Below the pieces are notes generated by a model. That model saw nothing but the letters and a program-made list of their open reading frames with translations, was not told where the DNA came from and ran no database searches. A stretch of DNA of 63,661 bases from Methylobacterium mesophilicum (GTDB lineage: Bacteria > Pseudomonadota > Alphaproteobacteria > Rhizobiales > Beijerinckiaceae), in the NCBI RefSeq assembly GCF_022179445.1, contig NZ_BPQU01000029.1, forward strand, positions 1-63,661. The letters run 5' to 3'. Positions 16,407 to 24,901 of the stretch are shown piece after piece (the stretch's first letter is position 1; every line of letters begins with the position of its first letter). A program made the position numbers and the translations under genes.

Positions 16407-17861
16407 TTACGCCCCCTGAACCCCGGCCCGGGCCACCTCGCCCACGTCCTTCAACTCGGGGAGAGACCAGCACATCTGCATCACCCGCCTGGCCTGGGCC
16501 TCCGGCAGAACCCCGGCGGCGAGGTCGGTGAACTTCGCCTCCAGCTGCGCGTCCGACATCGGCGTCTCGACGCTGCCGATCGCGTGCTCGATCCGGCGGT
16601 GGAAGTTCCGTCCATCGGTGAGCGTCACGGTCATGTCGACCTGGGCGGCGTCGATGCCCGGCGTGATCACCGGCACCACTTTCTGGCGCAAAGCCACCAC
16701 GCGCGGGTCGTTCACGGCCCGGTCGCTGAACTGCTTCTCGCCGCCCGCGCCCTCCACGAGGGCGATCGCGGCCGCGTGGTAGATGCTGAACTTGCCCTCC
16801 AGGCCGGTCTTCGGCGCAGTCTTGCCGGTCAGCTCCAGCACCAGCGGGTGGACCTTGAGGTCGACCCGGGCGATGTCCTCCGGCCGGACGTGGTCCTGGT
16901 CGCGGATCTGCACGCCGGCATCGATCGTCGGGTGCATGACGATACCGCAGGCGAACGGCTTGTAGGTGTTGAGCAGGGCCTCGTAGCGGGTGCCGAGGCC
17001 GTCGGTGATCTCGGACCAGTCCTGCTTGGTCGAGATGGTGTTGGCCCAGCCGCGCTTGGCCTCGATCATGCCGTCCGAGGAGGTGAAGCCCTTGGCGGCC
17101 AGGATCGCCGCGAACAGGCCGTTCGAGGCCGCCCGGCCCGGGTTGAAGCTCTTGTTCATGGAGCCGAACGATTCGCGCAGGCCCACCGGCTGCGAGGCGG
17201 CGAGCCCCAGCGCGTAGACCATCTGCTGCTCGGTGAGCCCCATCAGCTTGCCGACGGCCGCAGCGGCGCCGAACGGCCCGCAGGTGCCCGTGATGTGCCA
17301 GCCGGCATCGTAGTGGTTCGGGTAGACCGCGTTGCCGATCCGGCACTCGGTCTCGATCCCGACCACCAGCGCGTCGAGGAAGTCCCGGCCCGAGACCGGC
17401 TTCATCTGGGCATAGGCCAGGATCGCCGACGCGACCGGGCCGGCTGGGTGGATGATCGTCTTGAGGTGGGTATCGTCGAAGTCGAAGATGTGGCTCGCCA
17501 CGCCGCTCAGGAAGGCGGCGTTCATGATGTCGAACCGCTCCGACCGGCCGAACAGCCCGGCCTGCGGCGGCCCCGAGAACGGCTGCAGCGCCGAGACCGC
17601 CACGTCCACGGTCTCGTGGTGGGAGCCGCCGATCGCCACACCGACCCAGTTGAGGAAGCTGCGCACGCCCTCACGGCGGACATTCTTCGGCAGGGTGTCG
17701 TAGGACGAGGCCAGGATCCACTGCGCGAGGATTTTCGTGACGGGCGGCGGCGCCTTGGCGGCCGGCGTCTTCGCGGGCTCGGCGGCCTGCGCGCCTTGCA
17801 CGGCCGGCGCCGCCAGGGCGAGGCTTGCGGCGCCGATGAGCGAGCGGCGATTGAAAGTCAT
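16407..17861 (-). CDS. MmgE/PrpD family protein with Tat signal peptide
   Basis: A 484-residue MmgE/PrpD-family protein, a family that includes 2-methylcitrate dehydratase and cis-aconitate decarboxylase. The N-terminus carries a twin-arginine signal (NRRSLIGAASLALAAPAV, cut near AQAAEP), so it is likely exported folded. Family marks: HIFDFDDTHLKTIIHPAGP (the HxxD/H region), ITGTCGPFGAAAAVGKL, KSFNPGRAASNG, YKPFACGIVMHP. The family is normally cytosolic, which makes the signal unusual. The ATG at 17861 follows GGGAGA by five bases. A sigma-70-like promoter is proposed upstream. Confidence 0.88.
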   Translation of the reverse strand: MTFNRRSLIGAASLALAAPAVQGAQAAEPAKTPAAKAPPPVTKILAQWILASSYDTLPKNVRREGVRSFLNWVGVAIGGSHHETVDVAVSALQPFSGPPQAGLFGRSERFDIMNAAFLSGVASHIFDFDDTHLKTIIHPAGPVASAILAYAQMKPVSGRDFLDALVVGIETECRIGNAVYPNHYDAGWHITGTCGPFGAAAAVGKLMGLTEQQMVYALGLAASQPVGLRESFGSMNKSFNPGRAASNGLFAAILAAKGFTSSDGMIEAKRGWANTISTKQDWSEITDGLGTRYEALLNTYKPFACGIVMHPTIDAGVQIRDQDHVRPEDIARVDLKVHPLVLELTGKTAPKTGLEGKFSIYHAAAIALVEGAGGEKQFSDRAVNDPRVVALRQKVVPVITPGIDAAQVDMTVTLTDGRNFHRRIEHAIGSVETPMSDAQLEAKFTDLAAGVLPEAQARRVMQMCWSLPELKDVGEVARAGVQGA

Positions 17862-17909
17862 GGCGTTCTCCCGGGGGCGAGCCGCGCTGGGCCGGCCCTG
17901 TTGGTCGAC

Positions 17910-17939
17910 ACGATACTGAATAAAATTCGGGTCTGTCAG
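17910..17939 (-). promoter_or_regulatory. Possible sigma-70 promoter of the MmgE/PrpD gene
   Basis: On the minus strand CTGACA (17939-17934), an 18-base spacer and TATCGT (17915-17910) resemble a -35/-10 pair. The spacer is AT-rich for this genome, and the ATG is 49 bases downstream. Confidence 0.35.
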
Positions 17940-18216
17940 CGGTTGTCTTTACACGCCGGTGCGGATGAAGCCCCCCTCTCAAGGGAAGCCTTGTGGCCGG
18001 CCGTCTCCGTTCGCGCGCTGCCCTTTCCCGGACGCCTCGAACGGTTGTGGAAGGTGATCCGAGACTTAGCGGAGAAAGCGCCGCGCAGCGGCACCTTTCG
18101 AACAACACGGACGCTACGCGACGCCTTGCGCCGGGTCCCTGGTCACATTCCGCTGCCGCTGCATGCGCCCGGGAAAGGGTCGCGGTTCTTATGCCGGCCG
18201 CGAAGCCGGTCCGCCC
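17940..18216. other. Intergenic region upstream of the MmgE/PrpD gene
   Basis: About 280 bases between the proposed promoter and the pncB stop. No credible gene; no strong hairpin with a T-run found downstream of pncB. Confidence 0.45.
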
Positions 18217-19509
18217 TCACACCAGCACCGGAAGCGCGTCCTGCTCGCCGATCCCAAAAACCCGGCGGTAGCGGGCGATCTCGTCCTCCGGTCCCTGCGC
18301 CTTGGTGGGGTTGTCGGACAGCTTGACGGTGGGGCGGCCGTTCGCCTCCACGACCTTGCAGACCACCGAGACCGGATCGAGCTTGCCGTCGGGCAGGAGA
18401 CCCCGAAAGTCGTTGGTGAGCAGGGTGCCCCAGCCGTAGCCGATGCGCATGCGCCCGTGGAAATGGGCATGGATGCGCTCGATCTCATCGATGTCGAGCC
18501 CGTCGGAGAAGATCGCGAGCTTGTCCCTGGGATCGTAGCCGCGCTCTTGCCAGAACCGGATCACCTCCTCGCCACCCGCGATCGGGTCCTTCGAATCGAT
18601 GCGGATCCCGGTCCAGTCGCTCACCCAGTCCGGGGCGTTCGCCAGGAAGCCGGTGGTGCCGTAGGTGTCGGGCAGGATGACCCGCAGGTTGCCGTCGTAA
18701 TCCTCCTGCCAGTCGGCCAGCACCGCGTAGGGCGCGGCGGCAAGCGCCGCGTCGTCCTCGGCGAGCGCGGCGTAGACCATCGGCAATTCGTGGGCGTTGG
18801 TGCCCACGGGCTCGACCTCCTGCCGCGCTGCAATCAGGCAGTTCGAGGTGCCCAGGAACGCCGCGCCCAGACCCTCGGCCATCGCCTGCACGCACCAATC
18901 CTGCCAGAGGAAGCCGTGGCGCCGCCGCGTGCCGAAATCCGCCACCGACAGGTCGGGCAGCTTCTGGAGCCGCTGGATCTTCTCCCAGACTCGGGTCATC
19001 GCCCGGGCGTAGAGCACCTGAAGGTCGAGCTTGCCGAGGCCCCGCAGCACGGCGCGCGCCCGCAGCTCGTTCAGGATCGCCAGCGCCGGGACCTCCCACA
19101 TCGTGGTCTCGATCCAGGGGCCGTGGAAGGTCAGCTCGTACTGGCCGTCATGGACGGCGAGTTCGTAGTCCGGCAGCTGAAAACCCTCGAACCACGCCAC
19201 GAATTCCGGGCCGAGGATCCGCCCCTGGCCGCGGAACACGTTGCCGCGCAGCCAGGTCACCTCGCCCTTGCTGAGCCGGAGGCTGCGGGCATGGTCGAGT
19301 TGCTCGCGCAGCAGCCCGGCATCGACCTCGTCGGCGATGCGGATGCGCTTCGTGCGGTTGGTGATCCCGAAGGTGGTGTCGATCTGCGGATGCCGGCGCA
19401 GGATCGTCTGCGCCATCAGCAGCTTGTAGAAATCGGTGTCGAGCAGGGACCGCACGATCGGGTCGATGCGGAAGCTGTGATCGTAGACCCGCTTCGCCAG
19501 ATCAATCAT
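18217..19509 (-). CDS. pncB: Nicotinate phosphoribosyltransferase
   Basis: A 430-residue PncB that makes nicotinate mononucleotide from nicotinate and PRPP for NAD salvage in the cytosol. Family signatures: SLLDTDFYKLLMAQ near residue 20, FLGTSNCLIAARQEVEPVGTNAHE (the active-site His region), VILPDTYGTTGFL, SDGLDIDEIERIH and GYGWGTLLTND. The ATG at 19509 was preferred over an upstream in-frame start because MIDLAKRVYDH matches the usual beginning. Together with pncC at 51 kb the window has two NAD-salvage enzymes. Confidence 0.95.
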   Translation of the reverse strand: MIDLAKRVYDHSFRIDPIVRSLLDTDFYKLLMAQTILRRHPQIDTTFGITNRTKRIRIADEVDAGLLREQLDHARSLRLSKGEVTWLRGNVFRGQGRILGPEFVAWFEGFQLPDYELAVHDGQYELTFHGPWIETTMWEVPALAILNELRARAVLRGLGKLDLQVLYARAMTRVWEKIQRLQKLPDLSVADFGTRRRHGFLWQDWCVQAMAEGLGAAFLGTSNCLIAARQEVEPVGTNAHELPMVYAALAEDDAALAAAPYAVLADWQEDYDGNLRVILPDTYGTTGFLANAPDWVSDWTGIRIDSKDPIAGGEEVIRFWQERGYDPRDKLAIFSDGLDIDEIERIHAHFHGRMRIGYGWGTLLTNDFRGLLPDGKLDPVSVVCKVVEANGRPTVKLSDNPTKAQGPEDEIARYRRVFGIGEQDALPVLV

Positions 19510-19569
19510 GTTTTTCGGACTCGTCCGCACGTCTCGCGGCGCAGAGCGCATGCCGGGCGCGGCTACGTC

Positions 19570-19607
19570 AAGAAGAGGGGCGGCACGTCCCCACGACGCG
19601 CCGCCCC
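19570..19607 (-). terminator. Likely terminator after the flavin-fold stress protein gene
   Basis: On the minus strand GGGGCGGC (19607-19600) pairs with GCCGCCCC (19584-19577) and is followed by TCTTCTTG. It lies about 30 bases after the stop at 19636. Confidence 0.55.
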
Positions 19608-19635
19608 GATACCCACGTCGCCAGATCCAAAAAAA

Positions 19636-20139
19636 TCAGGCGAGGTCGACCTTCTTGGTCTCGGTCTTAGGGCTCTCGCCGGTGAGCGAAGCCTTCACGT
19701 AGCCGTAGAGGTGCAGCATCGTGCTGTTGGGGCTGTCCCAGTACTCGCCCTTCTCCGGGTGGACGCGGATCAGCGCGACTTCAGGATCGTTCTTGCCGTT
19801 GGGGAACCAGGTCTTCAGGCTCTCATTCCACTTCTCGTCGATCTTGGCCTGATCGCGCACGATCTCGGCCTTGCCGGCCACCGAGACGTAGGTCTGGCTC
19901 GACGGGTCGGAATAGGCCAGGTTGATCTGGTTGTCCTTGCTGATCTCGGCCGTCTTGGGCGAGTGCAGCTTGGTGAAGAACCACAGGTCGCCGTTCTCGT
20001 CGGCGTCGTTGTTCCACATCGGGCGGCTGTTGAGCGTCCCGTCGGCGTCGACGGTGGTCATCATGGCGATCTTCACGTCCTTGACCAGCTCGAACAGCTT
20101 TTTCGCGCCCTCGTGGTCGCGGTGGTTGCCCTGATGCAT
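19636..20139 (-). CDS. Pyridoxamine-phosphate-oxidase-fold general stress protein
   Basis: A 167-residue split-barrel protein of the general stress protein 26 type. Seen: LFELVKDVKIAMMTTVDADGTLNSRPM, then GDLWFFTKLHSPKTAEI, INLAYSDPSSQTYVSVAGKAEIV and KTWFPNG; the late segment GEYWDSPNS is also typical. Such proteins bind flavin or F420-like cofactors; the physiological substrate is unknown. The ATG at 20139 follows AAGGAG by nine bases. A terminator-like hairpin follows. Confidence 0.85.
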   Translation of the reverse strand: MHQGNHRDHEGAKKLFELVKDVKIAMMTTVDADGTLNSRPMWNNDADENGDLWFFTKLHSPKTAEISKDNQINLAYSDPSSQTYVSVAGKAEIVRDQAKIDEKWNESLKTWFPNGKNDPEVALIRVHPEKGEYWDSPNSTMLHLYGYVKASLTGESPKTETKKVDLA

Positions 20140-20267
20140 GAAACCGATCTCCTTAGCTTGTCGCCGACGTGGCGTTCGAGGCGCGCGAGCGGCCCCCTCC
20201 TGGGAGACCCCGCCCGCAAGTCGCCTCGACAACGGGCGAAGGCCCGCTTGGTTCAGGAGGTTTCGGG

Positions 20268-20567
20268 ATGGTAGCGAACGGGCGGTGGCGAGCCCGCCTG
20301 GGCCTGGCGGCGCTCATCGGATCGATCTGGCTGGCGGCCGCGCCGGCCTGCGCCGAGGTGCGGTTCGGGCCAGGTGTCCGGATCGGCGGCCACGATTTTT
20401 CGGGGCGCCGTGCTGGCAGCGTCCATATCGAACGGGTGAAGCGCCTGCGCGGGCCGCTCGGATGCCGTCGTGTCCGCCACGGATTCTACCGACGCGGCGA
20501 CGGCAGCGCGATGCGAGGGCCGATGGAGGAATGCAATCTCATTGCGCTTCCACCGGGGCGGCGGTGA
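20268..20567 (+). CDS. Small exported protein of unknown function
   Basis: A 99-residue protein with a signal peptide (ATG at 20268, RARLGLAALIGSIWLAAAPACA cleavage before EVRFG). A perfect AGGAGG-type site at 20255-20260 supports this start over the longer frame. The mature part is basic, glycine-rich and holds two cysteines (LGCRR and EECNL). No family recognised. It overlaps nothing and is convergent with the TacT-like gene. Confidence 0.6.
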   Translation: MVANGRWRARLGLAALIGSIWLAAAPACAEVRFGPGVRIGGHDFSGRRAGSVHIERVKRLRGPLGCRRVRHGFYRRGDGSAMRGPMEECNLIALPPGRR

Positions 20568-20583
20568 GGCCGACGGGCACGAC

Positions 20584-21102
20584 TCACGAATCGCTAAACA
20601 GCGTCTCGATCTCGGCCATCGGCTTGAAAAGACGGCGGGGCTGATCCGGAAGCCGAAGACAATCATGGCGTTCGTAGAACGAGACCGCTGCTTCATCCTT
20701 CGCGTCGACCACCACCGCCAGGGAGGCCGTCTCGCTTCTGAGGCAGCGCAGCAGCGCATCCAAGCGGAGAAGCGTGCCGAACCCCGTGCCGCGCCGTGTC
20801 GCGTCGACCGCCAGCCGGCCGAGCAACGTCGCCGGCAGGACGGGGTAGCGCGGCAGTTTCCTGACGAATTCCGCCGGCAATTCGGTGGCCCGGATCGCGG
20901 TGTTGGCGAGCGTATAAAAGCCCAGGATGGTGGGTTCCGGAGGCTCTAGCAGGACATACGGGGCCGCCACCCGGCGGCGCGCATCCTGACCGGCCTGCGA
21001 GCGGAGATAGCGATCGAGGGCATCGACGCCGCACGCGAAGCGGGATCGCTCGTGCCGACCGGCATCGAACAGCTCGATGATCGGTCTTGCGCCGACGGTC
21101 AC
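20584..21102 (-). CDS. GNAT acetyltransferase toxin, TacT-like
   Basis: A 172-residue GNAT protein of the toxin class that acetylates aminoacyl-tRNA. Seen: FACGVDALDRYLRSQAGQDA near the N-terminus, LGFYTLAN, and the acetyl-CoA loop LAVDATRRGTGFGTLLRLDAL with RRGTGFG. FYERHDC is the final conserved part. Its start overlaps the stop of the DUF1778 antitoxin (ATGA at 21099-21102), the usual TacA-TacT order, so the antitoxin is made first. Toxicity is inferred from family and context. Confidence 0.87.
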   Translation of the reverse strand: MTVGARPIIELFDAGRHERSRFACGVDALDRYLRSQAGQDARRRVAAPYVLLEPPEPTILGFYTLANTAIRATELPAEFVRKLPRYPVLPATLLGRLAVDATRRGTGFGTLLRLDALLRCLRSETASLAVVVDAKDEAAVSFYERHDCLRLPDQPRRLFKPMAEIETLFSDS

Positions 21103-21416
21103 GTCTTGGAGCCACCGATCAGCGTTCGGTAAGTGGCGACGCGATCCAGCATCCGCGCACTGGGTTCGCGCGGCGCGAGGAGCGCCTCCACGAAGGCGCG
21201 GGAATCCCGAACGCTGAGCTGGATTACCTCATGCTCCGCGATGGTGCGTTTGGCGGCATCCTGGACGCTCGCGAGGACGAAGTCGGTGATGCTGCGTCCT
21301 TCGAGCGCTGCGGCATGCGCGACGAGGGCCTTCTGCTCCGCCGTCACGCGGGCCTCCAACCGATCGGCCCGTCGTCGGTTCTTCGGACTGCCTTCCGACC
21401 GTCGAGCGTCGCGCAT
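21099..21416 (-). CDS. DUF1778 ribbon-helix-helix antitoxin, TacA-like
   Basis: A 105-residue DUF1778 protein. The ribbon-helix-helix region is RLEARVTAEQKALVAHAAALEGRSITDFVLASVQDAAK; the C-terminal half (FVEALLAPREPSARM) is the toxin-wrapping tail. The ATG at 21416 follows a good match to the family start. Autoregulation is expected through the 23-bp palindrome just upstream. Confidence 0.88.
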   Translation of the reverse strand: MRDARRSEGSPKNRRRADRLEARVTAEQKALVAHAAALEGRSITDFVLASVQDAAKRTIAEHEVIQLSVRDSRAFVEALLAPREPSARMLDRVATYRTLIGGSKT

Positions 21417-21424
21417 CGCCACCT

Positions 21425-21447
21425 CCGTACCAACCTGGAATGTACGG
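21425..21447. promoter_or_regulatory. Putative TacA-TacT operator
   Basis: CCGTAC (21425-21430) and GTACGG (21442-21447) form a perfect 6-bp inverted repeat with an 11-base centre. With one indel the arms extend to CCACC/GGTGG on both sides. It lies 9-31 bases before the antitoxin ATG, where a ribbon-helix-helix repressor would act. Confidence 0.6.
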
Positions 21448-21591
21448 CCGGTGGCCGGCAATTTCGAGAGAAAACCGCTACGCGTCGCAGACAGTGGAGG
21501 GGCTCGATAGCCAGGGCGGGGTCTGGCGTTCTCGCCGGGCTTGGTTACATGCAGCGGGAACGAGACCTGCTTTCCCCCGGTGGAGGACGAT

Positions 21592-22740
21592 TTGGCGATT
21601 ACCCGCGACGACGTGCTGCGCGCGCTCCAATCCGTCACCGTCGATGCCGCCGGCACCACCCTGCCCGGCTCCGGGCGGCTCTCTCAGGTCGTGGTCGATC
21701 CCAACAACCGGGTGATGTTCTCGATCTTGGTCGATCCGAGCGAGGCCGAGCGGTTCGAGCCGGTGCGGCGGCAGGCGGAGGGGCGCATCCTGCAGATGCC
21801 GGGCGTCTCAGGCGTGTTCGCGAGCCTCACCTCCGAGCGTGGCCCTGGCATGCCTGCGCAGAGCGACGCCGCGCCCCGCCCGGTGACGCCGCCGCCGGTC
21901 GCGCCGCCGCGGCCCGGCGCGCCCCCGAACCAGGGTCCGCAGATCGCCGGCGTGCGCCACATCGTGGCGGTCGCCTCCGGCAAGGGCGGCGTCGGCAAGT
22001 CCACCACCGCTTGCAACCTCGCGCTGGCCCTGCAGGCGCAGGGGCTGAAGGTCGGCCTGCTCGATGCCGACATCTACGGGCCGTCCGTGCCGAAGCTGTT
22101 CGGCCTGTCGGGCAAGCCGACCGTGGTCGACAACAAGTCCATGGAGCCGATGGTCGGCTACGGGCTGAAGGTCATGTCGATCGGATTCCTGATCGAGCCC
22201 GAGACGGCGATGATCTGGCGCGGGCCGATGGTGCAGTCGGCCATCACCCAGATGCTGCGCGACGTGCTGTGGGGCGAGCTCGACATTCTCATCGTCGACA
22301 TGCCGCCCGGCACCGGCGACGCCCAGCTGACCATGGCCCAGGCGACGCCGCTCTCGGGCGCCGTGATCGTCTCGACGCCCCAGGACCTCGCGCTGATCGA
22401 CGCCCGCCGGGGCGTGACCATGTTCAAGAAGGTCGCGGTGCCGATCCTCGGTGTCATCGAGAACATGGCGACCTTCGTCTGCCCGAATTGCGGCCACGCC
22501 TCGCACATCTTCGGGCATGGCGGCGCCCGCATCGAGGCGCAGCGCCTCGGCGTGCCGTTCCTCGGCGAGGTGCCCCTCGACATGACCATCCGCGAGACCT
22601 CGGATTCCGGCCGGCCCGTGGTGGCGACCGATCCGGACGGACCCCACGCCAAGGTCTACCGCGACATCGCCGCGTCCCTGTGGGCGAACCTCTCGGGCGC
22701 CCCGGCCGGGCGCACCGCGCCGAGGATCGTCATCGAGTAG
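21592..22740 (+). CDS. mrp: Mrp/NBP35-family iron-sulfur carrier ATPase
   Basis: A 382-residue Mrp/ApbC protein. Residues 1-80 are the DUF59/MIP18-like part (DDVLRALQSVTVD, MPGVSGVF), 90-120 a Pro-rich linker, then the ParA-like ATPase with the deviant Walker A ASGKGGVGKSTTA, LDADIYGPSVPK and VDMPPGTGDAQL. The CPNCGH pair (CxxC) binds a bridging Fe-S cluster. The TTG at 21592 was chosen because GGAGG at 21582-21586 sits five bases before it and homology begins at AITRDDVL. A second gene, mobA, follows after 10 bases. Confidence 0.93.
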   Translation: MAITRDDVLRALQSVTVDAAGTTLPGSGRLSQVVVDPNNRVMFSILVDPSEAERFEPVRRQAEGRILQMPGVSGVFASLTSERGPGMPAQSDAAPRPVTPPPVAPPRPGAPPNQGPQIAGVRHIVAVASGKGGVGKSTTACNLALALQAQGLKVGLLDADIYGPSVPKLFGLSGKPTVVDNKSMEPMVGYGLKVMSIGFLIEPETAMIWRGPMVQSAITQMLRDVLWGELDILIVDMPPGTGDAQLTMAQATPLSGAVIVSTPQDLALIDARRGVTMFKKVAVPILGVIENMATFVCPNCGHASHIFGHGGARIEAQRLGVPFLGEVPLDMTIRETSDSGRPVVATDPDGPHAKVYRDIAASLWANLSGAPAGRTAPRIVIE

Positions 22741-22750
22741 GTGTTTCCCG

Positions 22751-23377
22751 GTGGATCGCCCGCACCTCCTGGGCCTGATCCTCGCCGGCGGCCTCGGCCG
22801 GCGGATGGGCGGGGTCGACAAGCCACTGATGCTGATGGGCGGGCGGACGTTGCTGGAGCGCGTCGCGGAGAGGCTCGCCCCGCAATGCGGCGCCGGTCTG
22901 GCGTTAAGCGCCAACGGGGATCCGGATCGGTTCGCCGGGTTTCCGGGGCCGATCCTGCCCGATCCCGTGCCGGGGCTCCCGGGTCCCTTGGCCGGCCTGC
23001 TGGCGGGTCTGGACTTCGCCGCCGTGCGGCACCCGGACGTCACCCATGTCCTGAGTGTGCCCGGGGATGCCCCATTCCTGCCGGGCGATCTCGCCACGCG
23101 GCTCGAACCGGCCCTGCGGGACGCGCCGATCGCCCTCGCCGCCTCGGGCGCGCGCGCGCACTACACGGTGGCGCTCTGGCCGGTCGGGCTGCGGGCGGAT
23201 CTGCGCCGCGCCCTGGTGGAGTGGGACGAGCGGCGGGTCGGGGCGTTCATCGCGCGCCACGGCGCGGCGACCGTCTCCTGGCCGACGGAGCCCCTGGATC
23301 CGTTCTGCAATCTCAACTCGCCCGACGACATGGCGGCTGCCGAGGCCGCGATCCTGGCCGGCCTCGGGCGCGGCTGA
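22751..23377 (+). CDS. mobA: Molybdenum cofactor guanylyltransferase MobA
   Basis: A 208-residue MobA, which transfers GMP to molybdopterin to form the guanine dinucleotide cofactor used by DMSO-reductase-family enzymes such as formate dehydrogenases. Motifs are LAGGLGRRMGGVDKPLM at the start, GPLAGLLAGLDF, VPGDAPFLP (metal Asp) and FCNLNSPDDM near the end. The start is a GTG at 22751, only 10 bases after mrp, suggesting a shared transcript. Confidence 0.95.
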   Translation: MDRPHLLGLILAGGLGRRMGGVDKPLMLMGGRTLLERVAERLAPQCGAGLALSANGDPDRFAGFPGPILPDPVPGLPGPLAGLLAGLDFAAVRHPDVTHVLSVPGDAPFLPGDLATRLEPALRDAPIALAASGARAHYTVALWPVGLRADLRRALVEWDERRVGAFIARHGAATVSWPTEPLDPFCNLNSPDDMAAAEAAILAGLGRG

Positions 23378-23385
23378 GCTCGGCC

Positions 23386-24273
23386 TCAGGCCAGGCGCGC
23401 TTGCCAGCGTGGATAGAGGATGCCGAGGGCGAGGCCCCCGAGGACGAGACCGGCCGCGCCGAGCTTCCAGCCCGGCAGCGTCTCACCGAGCCAGACGGCG
23501 GATCCGGCCATCCCGAAGACCGGTACCAGCAGCGCGATCGGGACGATGCGCGCGGCGGGGTGGCGGGAGAGCAGCCATCCCCAGACGGCGTAGCCGAACA
23601 GGGTATTGCCCACGGTTTGCCAGATCACCGCCCCCCAGGTCGCCGCATCGGCATTCTGGAGGCCGGCGCGGATCGCATCCCAGCCTTCGAGCAGGAAGGA
23701 CAGCGCGAAGAGCGGCGGCGCGGAGAACAGGCTGGCCCAGACCACGTAGGGCAGCATCGCGCGGACGCCGCTGCGCTTCGCCGCGATGTTGCCGCCGGCC
23801 CAGCTCGCCGCCGCGAGGACGATGAGGCCGAGGCCAAAGGGCGTCGTGGCCCCGTCGGCATGCAGCGCGATCACGCCGATGCCGGCCGCCGCCAGTGCCA
23901 GGGCGGCCCATTGGTAGCCAAGGACCCGCTCGCCGGTGATCCAGATCGACAATCCGATCGTGAAGAACACTTGGACCTGGATCACCAGCGATGCGAGGCC
24001 GGGGGTGATGTGGCCGCGCATGGCGATGAACAAGAGCCCGAACTGCCCGGCCCCGATCAGCAGCCCGTAGGCGGCGAGATTGCGCCAGGTGACGTTGGGC
24101 CGGGGCATGAGGAACACGCCGGGGCACGCCGCCAGCGTGAAGCGCAGCGCCGCGAACAGCAGCGGCGGCAAGTGGTCGAGCCCGATCCGGATCACCACGA
24201 AGTTGGTGCCCCAGACGGCGACCACCGCGACGGCGAGGCAGAGGTCCCGAAGCGGAAGCGTGGCGGTTTCCAT
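23386..24273 (-). CDS. EamA/DMT family transporter
   Basis: A 295-residue membrane protein with about ten helices in two EamA repeats. First repeat: VAVVAVWGTNFVVIRIGL and RFTLAACPGVFL. Second repeat: GLIVLAAASWAGGNIAAKRSG and YAVWGWLLSRHPAARIVPIALLVPVFGM. Members export metabolites or amino acids; the substrate here is unknown. It is the last gene of the gyrA-to-EamA run, convergent with mobA. Confidence 0.9.
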   Translation of the reverse strand: METATLPLRDLCLAVAVVAVWGTNFVVIRIGLDHLPPLLFAALRFTLAACPGVFLMPRPNVTWRNLAAYGLLIGAGQFGLLFIAMRGHITPGLASLVIQVQVFFTIGLSIWITGERVLGYQWAALALAAAGIGVIALHADGATTPFGLGLIVLAAASWAGGNIAAKRSGVRAMLPYVVWASLFSAPPLFALSFLLEGWDAIRAGLQNADAATWGAVIWQTVGNTLFGYAVWGWLLSRHPAARIVPIALLVPVFGMAGSAVWLGETLPGWKLGAAGLVLGGLALGILYPRWQARLA

Positions 24274-24373
24274 GGCGCGGCAACCTCACAGGCCGCGCGC
24301 GTCTTGCCAAGGGACAATCGTCCCATCGTTACGCGGACGTGTCCGCCCGGGCGGGCGGACACGTCCGGTCGTT

Positions 24374-24835
24374 TCAGGCCGCTTCGCCCACCGTCGCCTT
24401 GACGATCTTGTCCGGGGAGCGCGGCGGCTCGCCCTTGTTGATCGTGTCGACCACGTCCATGCCGTCCACGACCTTGCCCCAGACCGTGTACTGCTTGTCG
24501 AGGAAGCGCGCGTCGTCGAAGCAGATGAAGAACTGCGAGTTCGCCGAATGCGGGAAGTTTGTGCGGGCCATCGAGCAGGTGCCGCGCACGTGCGGCTCGG
24601 CGTTGAACTCGGCCTTCAGGTCCGGCAGCTCGGAGCCGCCCGAGCCGGTGCCTGTCGGGTCGCCGGTCTGGGCCATGAAGCCGTCGATCACCCGGTGGAA
24701 CGGCACGCCGTCGTAGAAGCCCTGGGCGGCCAGCGTCTTGATCCGCTCGACATGGCCCGGGGCGAGGTCGGGGCGCAGCCCGATCACGACGCGGCCCTTG
24801 GTGGTCTCGAGGATGAGGTTTTCGGTGTCGGCCAT
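24374..24835 (-). CDS. ppiB: Cytosolic peptidyl-prolyl isomerase (cyclophilin)
   Basis: A 153-residue cyclophilin without signal peptide. Family marks: FYDGVPFHRVIDGFMAQTGDP, ARTNFPHSANSQFFICF with the catalytic-site Gln/Phe, and FLDKQYTVWGKVVDGMDVVD. The MADTE start at 24835 is the first ATG. It is a paralogue of the exported cyclophilin at 25410, with a small exported protein between them. The two likely serve cytosol and periplasm. Confidence 0.94.
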   Translation of the reverse strand: MADTENLILETTKGRVVIGLRPDLAPGHVERIKTLAAQGFYDGVPFHRVIDGFMAQTGDPTGTGSGGSELPDLKAEFNAEPHVRGTCSMARTNFPHSANSQFFICFDDARFLDKQYTVWGKVVDGMDVVDTINKGEPPRSPDKIVKATVGEAA

Positions 24836-24901
24836 GGTGGGTCCTTCCTGTTGGTGAGAATGTAGCGGCGCCCACCCGATCCGGCGAGCGCGGCGAAACG
24901 G

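Noticed and set aside
16270..17346. Upstream extension of the AI-2E transporter frame
   Set aside because: The frame continues through the MmgE/PrpD gene on the same strand but in another phase; no homology.
18163..20274. A 703-residue frame opposite pncB and the stress protein
   Set aside because: Antisense to two clear genes, with no family motif or ribosome binding site.
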